The notes under the pieces: model-generated
Database searches by the model: none
What the model was told of the DNA's origin: nothing
What the model saw: the letters and a program-made list of their open reading frames with translations, nothing else
Assembly (NCBI GenBank): GCA_022704885.1
Contig: JAKJFO010000265.1
Coordinates: 1-5,047, forward strand
DNA length: 5,047 bases
Source: Candidatus Rifleibacteriota bacterium
GTDB taxonomy: Bacteria; Riflebacteria; Ozemobacteria; Ozemobacterales; Ozemobacteraceae
Reading direction: 5' to 3'
In this document: positions 1 through 5,047 of the stretch, one piece after another
Layout: each line of letters begins with the position of its first letter
Position numbering within the stretch: the stretch's first letter is position 1
Program-made: the position numbers and the translations under genes

Positions 1-43
1 GTAGAAAGCTCCTTACAAATCACTGTTCATGGACATGCAGCAC

Positions 44-69
44 ATATATTCACCACAAGGTGAATATAT
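44..69. repeat. Perfect 11-bp inverted repeat with 4-nt loop
   Basis: The arms ATATATTCACC (44-54) and GGTGAATATAT (59-69) are exact reverse complements separated by ACAA (55-58). No T-run follows the hairpin on either strand, so it is not a typical Rho-independent terminator. It lies about 180 bases before the mltA start. It could be a dimeric regulator's operator, an mRNA hairpin, or the end of an upstream transcription unit. The sequence does not decide between these. Confidence 0.75.
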
Positions 70-231
70 AATGACATTGATTTTGACCGAGAATTGTAGC
101 TGCTTTTCAGTTTGTTTTTCGTGCATAGCGCTGGTGTGTTAGTATGATTTGTCGATGTTATGTAGATGAAAATGACAAAAATTCTGCGCTGGTTACATGA
201 CCAGATCAAGCGCCTTTGTGCCTGAAGCATC

Positions 232-237
232 AGGGAG
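232..237 (+). promoter_or_regulatory. Ribosome binding site for mltA
   Basis: AGGGAG lies 11 bases before the ATG at 249, a slightly long but workable spacing. It supports that ATG, which is also immediately followed by the hydrophobic signal peptide. Confidence 0.6.
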
Positions 238-248
238 AATCATAAGAA

Positions 249-1361
249 ATGTTAAAGTTGTCACTGCTGGTTATACAGATACTGCTGCTCGCGCATTGCG
301 CCAGCGCACAAAGCGATGCGGCGCCGCTCGGGCATGGTTACGAATTCGAGAATAACGGTAAAATAACAGGAACCGAATTTTCGCAGATGTATGTTAAAAG
401 CTCGCCGGAATTTAGCGAATTGGCAATAACCCCCGGGCTGCGGGAAGCGGCGCAGCGAAATGCCCGCTATGTCGCGCGTATCGCTGCCGACAAGACGTTT
501 GCAGCCGGGAACCTGCAGCTTACCGGTGAGCAGCTGATAAAAGCCGCTGAAATAATCGGCCGCTTTGCAGTGTACAGCCAGACCGAGGTTTTGCAGCAGC
601 TCGCATTCTATCAGATCAAAGGCGAAGATGGTCGCGGCAACGTGCATTTTACCGGCTATTTCACGCCACGCCTGCAAGCGCGCAGCAAGCGCGATGATGT
701 ATTTAAATACCCGGTTTACGGTATGCCGAAACTAGGCAGAATGCCGACGCGAAAAGAAATCGACCACGACAAGGCGCTGGCCGGGCGCGGCCTCGAACTG
801 GCGTATACCGACAGTCTGCTCGACAATTTCTTTTTGTCGGTACAGGGCTCAGGCGTGCTCGATTTCGGCGACGGCAATATCAGACATATCGGCTTTGCCG
901 GCGCCAACGAGCACCCCTACCGCAGCGTCGGCAAGATGCTGGTCAGCAACGGCTCGATTCCTGCCGAAAAAATCTCACTGCGCTCGATCCGTGAATGGTT
1001 TGCCGCGCATCCCGAGCAGCTGATGCCAACACTGAACAATAATCCGTCCTACACATTTTTCGAGTGGCGACCGGCCGCCACTACCGGCGGGGCCGGAGTG
1101 CCGCTGACCGCCATGCACTCGATCGCAGTCGACCGCTCGTGCATTCCGTATGGTGCCTGTCTGCTGGCTGAGATTCCGGTGCTCGATGAGCACGGCGTGC
1201 TGACCGGCCACCGCTACGACATTCTCTTCGCGCACGATACCGGCGGCGCCATCAAAGGCCCCGGCCACATCGATCTCTATCACGGGCAGGGCCGCGAAGC
1301 CGGCGACAACGCCGGCGATCTGCACCACTACGGCCGCCTCTGGCTCATTCTTGCCGAATAG
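249..1361 (+). CDS. mltA: MltA family membrane-bound lytic murein transglycosylase
   Basis: The product (370 aa) belongs to the MltA family, which cleaves the MurNAc-GlcNAc bond of peptidoglycan to leave 1,6-anhydro-MurNAc ends during wall turnover in the periplasm. An N-terminal export signal covers residues 1-20. It has a possible Ala-Ser-Ala cleavage site at 18-20 and a lipobox-like Leu-Ala-His-Cys ending at Cys17. The MltA barrel domain is recognised by FTGYFTPRLQ (134-143), FFLSVQGSG (194-202) and HPYRSVGKML (222-231). The C-terminal 3D domain shows GVPLTAMHSIAVD (283-295), AHDTGGAIKG (328-337) and HIDLYHGQG (340-348). Asp330 and Asp342 correspond to E. coli Asp297 and the catalytic Asp308. 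Length matches E. coli MltA (365 aa), and the gene looks complete and intact. The start is supported by a Shine-Dalgarno sequence 11 bases upstream. No terminator is evident after the stop. Family assignment is secure; lipoprotein versus soluble periplasmic form is open. Confidence 0.95.
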   Translation: MLKLSLLVIQILLLAHCASAQSDAAPLGHGYEFENNGKITGTEFSQMYVKSSPEFSELAITPGLREAAQRNARYVARIAADKTFAAGNLQLTGEQLIKAAEIIGRFAVYSQTEVLQQLAFYQIKGEDGRGNVHFTGYFTPRLQARSKRDDVFKYPVYGMPKLGRMPTRKEIDHDKALAGRGLELAYTDSLLDNFFLSVQGSGVLDFGDGNIRHIGFAGANEHPYRSVGKMLVSNGSIPAEKISLRSIREWFAAHPEQLMPTLNNNPSYTFFEWRPAATTGGAGVPLTAMHSIAVDRSCIPYGACLLAEIPVLDEHGVLTGHRYDILFAHDTGGAIKGPGHIDLYHGQGREAGDNAGDLHHYGRLWLILAE

Positions 1362-1437
1362 TCTATCGGGTAAAACGCTGTAAAATTCCTGCGTGTAAGA
1401 GCATTTAATGCAGGGAAACATCAGTTTATTCGCAAGC

Positions 1438-1466
1438 TTGCCGTTACCAGACGTTTGTGCTATTTT
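1438..1466 (+). promoter_or_regulatory. Candidate sigma-70-type extended -10 promoter
   Basis: TTGCCG (1438-1443) and TATTTT (1461-1466) are separated by 17 bases, and TGC sits directly before the -10 box as in extended -10 promoters. Each hexamer matches consensus at four of six bases. It would start transcription near 1473, giving a leader of about 45 bases before the membrane protein gene at 1520. This is inferred from sequence alone, and the host's promoter consensus is unknown. Confidence 0.4.
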
Positions 1467-1519
1467 GAAGCCGTTTTAAACAGCATATTCACATCATTAA
1501 GTCAGAGAAAAGTCACAAT

Positions 1520-2683
1520 ATGAACAGTTTTCAGAAAAGGCTCATCAAAGCACGGCGTAAACTTGCCTGGCGCAAGATCGAAGGTCTCGTTTTTCTGCTG
1601 CTTTTTGGCGGCATTTTTGGAGCGGTCGGGCATACCATGGGTATGTCGAACATGCTCAACAGCATCATGAAAACAGCACATGACCTGCTGATGAACACCG
1701 TTTTCTATATTATGGGAATTACCGTTCTGGCCGGAGCTCTTGGCAAGCTGATGATCGAGTTCGGCGTCATCCGCCTGCTGGAAATGCTGCTGGCACCACT
1801 GATGCGCCCACTGTTCAACCTGCCGGGAGTAGCGGCGCTCGGCGGCCTGATGACATTTTTCTCTGACAACCCTGCAATCATCAGCCTGGCGAACGACCGC
1901 AACTTTCGCGGTTATTTCAAAAAATATGAACTGGTTTCGCTGACCAATTTCGGCACTGCATTTGGTATGGGCCTGATCGTCATGACCTTCATGATCGGCA
2001 AAGGCTTTATCGGCGCGGCCTTTGTCGGGCTGGCCGGAGCTACCATAGGCGCGATCGTTTCAACACGCATCATGCAGCGCCTGGTAAAGCCAATGTTGTC
2101 TGAAGAACCTGAGCCAGAACTCCCTGGCGAAGAAGGCATCGTCGAAGATATTTCGTTCAAATCAAAGGGCAATATTTTTCTGCGTTTTCTCAACTCAGTT
2201 CTCGATGGCGGCAAGCAAGGTGTAGACCTTGGGCTGGCGATCATTCCAGGCGTTCTCGTGATCAGTTCGATGGTCATGCTCTTCACTTTCGGCCCCGGCG
2301 ATCCAGCCGCCGGATATCAGGGCATCGCCTACGAAGGCGTGCCGGTGCTGCCATGGCTGGCCGGCAAATTCGACTGGTTGTTCCGACTGTTGTTCGGTTT
2401 TCAGACACCCGAGTTGATAGCCTTTCCAATAACCAGTCTCGGTGCGGTGGGAGCCGCCCTGTCGCTGATCAGCACATTTATAAACCACGGAGTCATCACC
2501 GGCAACGAGATCGCGGTTTTTACGGCCATGGGCATGTGCTGGAGCGGCTATTTAAGCACGCACACCGCGATGCTCGACGCACTCAAATACCGTGAACTTA
2601 CTTCGAAAGCTCTGCTCTCGCACACAATCGGCGGTCTCCTCGCCGGCATTGCCGCGCACTATCTCTACATCATCATCTATTAA
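1520..2683 (+). CDS. Nucleoside-recognition (Gate) domain multi-pass membrane protein
   Basis: This 387-aa inner-membrane protein resembles the Gate/nucleoside-recognition family (Pfam Gate type, related to SpmA/SpmB, YjiG/YjiH and the FeoB gate). It looks closest to the group annotated as CD0519/CD1768 family membrane proteins. The family is presumed to form a channel or transporter, but the substrate is unknown. A basic N-terminus (residues 1-19) precedes hydrophobic segments near 22-40, 57-80, 102-123, 143-180, 236-257, 298-320, 328-346 and 366-387. Signature stretches are SDNPAI (115-120), LTNFGTAFGMG (141-151) and FPITSLGAVGAAL (302-314). An acidic Glu/Pro-rich linker at about 194-210 separates two halves that each carry a Gate-like segment (about 89-123 and 286-326), which suggests an internal repeat. 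Only a weak purine-rich stretch (1504-1512) precedes the ATG. The start is kept because it retains the basic N-terminus before the first membrane helix. The gene is 158 bp from mltA with its own promoter candidate and ends at a strong terminator. Membrane nature is sure; function is not. Confidence 0.85.
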   Translation: MNSFQKRLIKARRKLAWRKIEGLVFLLLFGGIFGAVGHTMGMSNMLNSIMKTAHDLLMNTVFYIMGITVLAGALGKLMIEFGVIRLLEMLLAPLMRPLFNLPGVAALGGLMTFFSDNPAIISLANDRNFRGYFKKYELVSLTNFGTAFGMGLIVMTFMIGKGFIGAAFVGLAGATIGAIVSTRIMQRLVKPMLSEEPEPELPGEEGIVEDISFKSKGNIFLRFLNSVLDGGKQGVDLGLAIIPGVLVISSMVMLFTFGPGDPAAGYQGIAYEGVPVLPWLAGKFDWLFRLLFGFQTPELIAFPITSLGAVGAALSLISTFINHGVITGNEIAVFTAMGMCWSGYLSTHTAMLDALKYRELTSKALLSHTIGGLLAGIAAHYLYIIIY

Positions 2684-2710
2684 ATCTCGTTCAGCCATAG
2701 TAATTACAAC

Positions 2711-2749
2711 AAAAGGGGCTGTTTCATATTGCATGAAACAGCCCCTTTT
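2711..2749. terminator. Bidirectional Rho-independent terminator
   Basis: The arms AAAAGGGGCTGTTTCAT (2711-2727) and ATGAAACAGCCCCTTTT (2733-2749) pair perfectly over 17 bp around a 5-base loop, ATTGC. The GC-rich core is flanked by A's on one side and T's on the other. A U-tract therefore follows the hairpin in both directions (TTTTCTTA on plus, TTTTGTTGT on minus). It lies between two convergent genes ending at 2683 and 2767, so it should end transcripts of both. Confidence 0.95.
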
Positions 2750-2766
2750 CTTAGTCTGAGAGCAGC

Positions 2767-5047
2767 TTATTCCGGGAAAAAGCGGACCTCGCTTTGAAAG
2801 CCTTCGGGGTCGATGAAGCTCTGAATCGAGATGGCGCCCACCCCTTTGAAGAAGTCGGGAACCGGCTTGAGAGCGCCGCCGGAGATGGTGCCGTGTACTG
2901 TGCACGATACCGGCAGCTCGTTCGAGTAGCGGCCGCCGGCCGGGCAGCTCGGTGCGGCACCGTATAGTATCTGGTAACTGCTTTTGAACTGATCTGGCCG
3001 GAAGCTCGAAACGAAATGGATGTTTTTGAGATTTTCGAGACAGGATTCGCGCTGTGAACGTGCGCGGATTTCGAGCAGATCGGGGCGCATCAGCCGGACG
3101 TTCTTCGGGTAGAGCACCAGGTTGAAATTACCGGTGAAAGCACCCTTCTCCTGTTCTGCAGGTTTTTCGAGTTCGAAGAAAAGTTCCTTTTTGCTGGCTA
3201 TCAGCAGAAAGCCGTCGCGACTGGTCAGGTAGTAGGTTTTGCGGATGGCGAAAAGGTCGAATGAGAGCACGTACATTTCGACGCCGTTTTCTTCTAGGCG
3301 CGACAGACTGAACTCGGGGCTTACGAAGCCTCCACGCATGCCGCGGGCGGCCTCGACTTCCATCTGCAGCCAGTCGATGATTGCCTGATAGTGGCCGGCA
3401 TCAGTCAATTCGAGAGCAACCATAACCGGCGAGAAAAAGCTCATCAACATCGGGCTGAGGAAAGCAAATTCTCCGGCACGGCCACCGCTGAGAGAGCCGA
3501 GAATGCCGCGCGCCATCAGATTTGAATCCCATTGAAACAACAGCGGATGATCGGCAATCTGCGCCCACAGACAACCGGTAAACCATTTGCGTATCAGCTC
3601 GGCACGTCGGCTGAGCTGCGGACTGCGCCAGGTGCCCGGCACCGGCAGAGTTTCGGCCTTGAGATTCGCTCCGAATTTCATTATGCAGGTTTTAATCTGC
3701 GGCGCCAGATTCATCGCCTGGTGGCGCACGTTCTTCTGCAGCTCACTGTACACGCTATTCTCAACCAGCGGCATGATCAGCAGGCGGCCGCGGAATTCCG
3801 GTTCGGTGTCGAAAACGAACCCGATCGGATCGAAAAACTGCGTAAAATACTGGTTGTATTGCGCGACAAACTGCTGGTAACTGCTGGCCTCCTCACTGGA
3901 AACTCCGGTTGGCAGCAGCTCGCTGACCGGCGTCAGTCGCCCGAAAGAACGGTGGCGCGGGCAGCGGAGCTCGCCATCGACATACTCGTAGGCGCCCCCT
4001 TCCGGGCACTCAGCACCGGCGCTAGGCTTCCCTGTGACCATGATTTCGTGGGACTGCAGCAGAGTATTGCGCATGCATTCGAGCCGGCGTTTGGTCGCGA
4101 TCTTGTAGGCCGGGCCGATCAGTTTGCGAATAAATGCGTCTGAGAGAAAGGTAAAAATGCGACCGGGCGAGGCAAAATTCGTTTCGATATGCTCGTAGAA
4201 ATAGTGCAGATCGAGGTATTCGGTCAGCGGCGGAGACTTGCCGTCAATGACCGCGATGATCTTTTCCATGAGAGCAGGCGAATTGCAGATAATCTGATGC
4301 CCGCTGGCCGTGATGCGATATGAACGAAACCTGAAGTCAGGCGAGGTAAAAGCCTGCACCTGTCGGCCGCTCATGTTGATCGTGCTTTCGGTGATCGAGG
4401 CGTTCTCCCTGCAGAATTCGGCGGCAGTCATCGCCAGCTTCTCGCGCAGCAGAGTTTCATTGCTGATCTTGAGAAGCACGGCAATCGCGCTTCCTTCGAA
4501 GATAAAGGGGTCTTCGGCGACAAAGACGATATCGCTCAGTGCGAGATCAGCGAAAAGTTTTGTCAGCATATCGGTCTTGAGCAGCAGCTGATCTTTGATG
4601 CGCTTCTCGATGCTGAAATTCGAATTGCCCGATTCGCTACCGGAAAGCGTGCCAAAAGCAGTCGCCCATTCGTCGAAGAAGTCGAAAGCCTTACGGAACG
4701 CCGTATAAGAAGGGAAATGGGCAAAAGCGCAGTCGGCCGGAATCAGCGAATAAGTCTGCGGCAGCGCGAGCTGCGGATTTTTGATCATCTTGCGCCATGG
4801 ATGCGAAGGCGCCTTGGGGCCTTCGAGAGAAGAAACCTCGACCAGCTTGCCTGGAGCAGCCTTTTGATCGATATCTGGCGTCGGGTTTTCGATGTCGCCG
4901 TGCAGCGGGCAGCGGATCACGCCATTATTCGTCAGGTTTTTACCATAATACTCTCTGCCCGAACTACATGAGAGCTTGTTGCGCAGATAACCACCTTTGA
5001 CGAGTTCGTCGATATCGAGTTCATCCATCATTGTCGCGTGGTCCATG
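2767..5047 (-). CDS. Large duplicated-domain protein with three Cys/His modules, 5' partial
   Basis: Function not recognised. The frame is open from the right edge to the stop at 2767-2769. It gives 759 residues counted from the first visible Met (ATG at 5046-5044), but the true start is probably outside the window. Three modules share a C-x2-G-x-x-Y or C-P-x-G-G-x-Y lead, then C-x2-H: Cys27/Cys46/His49, Cys347/Cys362/His365 and Cys701/Cys715/His718. The second and third are preceded by C-x2-N (Cys324-Asn327, Cys669-Asn672). Between them lie two diverged copies of one domain, about 95-345 and 400-700. Paired stretches are IAVLLKIS (188-195) with MVALELT (542-548), and YRITASGHQIIC (243-254) with YYLTSRDGFLLIA (605-617). 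The first copy begins with LIPADCAFAHFPS (101-113) and ends with FLSDAFIRKLIGP (300-312), which recalls DUF3352-like secreted proteins; this is an impression, not a search. Residues 1-22 resemble the region after the N-terminal helix in pilin-like proteins, so an upstream prepilin-type or signal segment is inferred. No convincing membrane helix is visible inside the window. It converges on the Gate-protein gene and shares its terminator. Confidence 0.85.
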   Translation of the reverse strand, partial: MDHATMMDELDIDELVKGGYLRNKLSCSSGREYYGKNLTNNGVIRCPLHGDIENPTPDIDQKAAPGKLVEVSSLEGPKAPSHPWRKMIKNPQLALPQTYSLIPADCAFAHFPSYTAFRKAFDFFDEWATAFGTLSGSESGNSNFSIEKRIKDQLLLKTDMLTKLFADLALSDIVFVAEDPFIFEGSAIAVLLKISNETLLREKLAMTAAEFCRENASITESTINMSGRQVQAFTSPDFRFRSYRITASGHQIICNSPALMEKIIAVIDGKSPPLTEYLDLHYFYEHIETNFASPGRIFTFLSDAFIRKLIGPAYKIATKRRLECMRNTLLQSHEIMVTGKPSAGAECPEGGAYEYVDGELRCPRHRSFGRLTPVSELLPTGVSSEEASSYQQFVAQYNQYFTQFFDPIGFVFDTEPEFRGRLLIMPLVENSVYSELQKNVRHQAMNLAPQIKTCIMKFGANLKAETLPVPGTWRSPQLSRRAELIRKWFTGCLWAQIADHPLLFQWDSNLMARGILGSLSGGRAGEFAFLSPMLMSFFSPVMVALELTDAGHYQAIIDWLQMEVEAARGMRGGFVSPEFSLSRLEENGVEMYVLSFDLFAIRKTYYLTSRDGFLLIASKKELFFELEKPAEQEKGAFTGNFNLVLYPKNVRLMRPDLLEIRARSQRESCLENLKNIHFVSSFRPDQFKSSYQILYGAAPSCPAGGRYSNELPVSCTVHGTISGGALKPVPDFFKGVGAISIQSFIDPEGFQSEVRFFPE

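Larger units (their letters stand above)
1..248. other. Noncoding AT-rich leader upstream of mltA
   Basis: No credible gene is seen on either strand. The stretch is visibly richer in A and T than the flanking coding DNA. It holds a perfect inverted repeat at 44-69 and a Shine-Dalgarno sequence at 232-237. A TATGAT hexamer lies at 143-148, but no good -35 box sits 16-18 bases before it. A TTGACC lies at 83-88 without a matching -10 box. The promoter of the downstream gene is therefore not assigned. The left edge could include the tail or terminator of a gene outside the window. Confidence 0.6.

Noticed and set aside
143..148. TATGAT as a -10 box for mltA
   Set aside because: No acceptable -35 hexamer lies 16-18 bases upstream and there is no TG extension, so a promoter call would be unsupported.
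27..230. 67-codon open frame on the minus strand before mltA
   Set aside because: It has no Shine-Dalgarno sequence before its ATG, a composition typical of AT-rich noncoding DNA, and overlaps the palindromic element.
261..677. 138-codon open frame antisense to mltA
   Set aside because: It is a shadow of the well-supported MltA reading frame and shows no motif or ribosome site of its own.
1388..1414. CCTGC ... GCAGG pairing after the mltA stop as a possible terminator
   Set aside because: The stem is only 5 bp with a 17-base interior and no T-run follows, so it is not a credible intrinsic terminator.
1432..1441. 10-bp palindrome GCAAGCTTGC overlapping the candidate -35 box
   Set aside because: Several 10-bp palindromes are expected by chance in 5 kb, and it does not extend further. 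It is not strong enough to call an operator.
3532..4143. 203-codon open frame on the plus strand
   Set aside because: It lies wholly antisense to the large minus-strand gene, whose frame is continuous with repeated domain structure. The plus frame gives an Arg/Gln/Leu-rich product without recognisable motifs.

Overview
The window comes from a diderm (outer-membrane) bacterium. It carries a MltA-type murein transglycosylase with an export signal. It also carries a large protein whose repeated Cys-Pro-x-Gly-Gly-x-Tyr ... Cys-x2-His-Gly modules resemble those in pilin-like proteins of Candidatus Riflebacteria and some related or PVC-like lineages. That lineage guess rests on recalled resemblance only and is tentative. 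Coding DNA is moderately GC-rich and the leader at 1-248 is visibly more AT-rich.

Layout: (1) 1-248 is a noncoding leader with a perfect 11-bp inverted repeat at 44-69 and a Shine-Dalgarno sequence just before the first gene. (2) 249-1361 (+) encodes a full-length MltA family lytic transglycosylase with its signal peptide and both conserved C-terminal aspartates. (3) 1362-1519 is a spacer with a candidate extended -10 promoter. (4) 1520-2683 (+) encodes a multi-pass membrane protein of the nucleoside-recognition/Gate family. (5) 2684-2766 is a short convergent spacer holding a perfect 17-bp-stem terminator that should work in both directions. (6) 2767 to beyond the right edge (-) is a very long gene of unknown function. 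Its visible part contains two diverged copies of a roughly 270-350-residue domain and three Cys/His modules, and it very probably starts outside the window.

The two plus-strand genes are separated by 158 bp with a promoter candidate between them, so they are probably not one tight operon. The third gene converges on them. No pathway visibly links the three: the first acts on peptidoglycan in the envelope, the second is an orphan inner-membrane protein, and the third is probably exported or surface-anchored. No RNA genes, CRISPR arrays, insertion sequences or transposon ends were seen. The most unusual item is the internally duplicated Cys/His-module protein.
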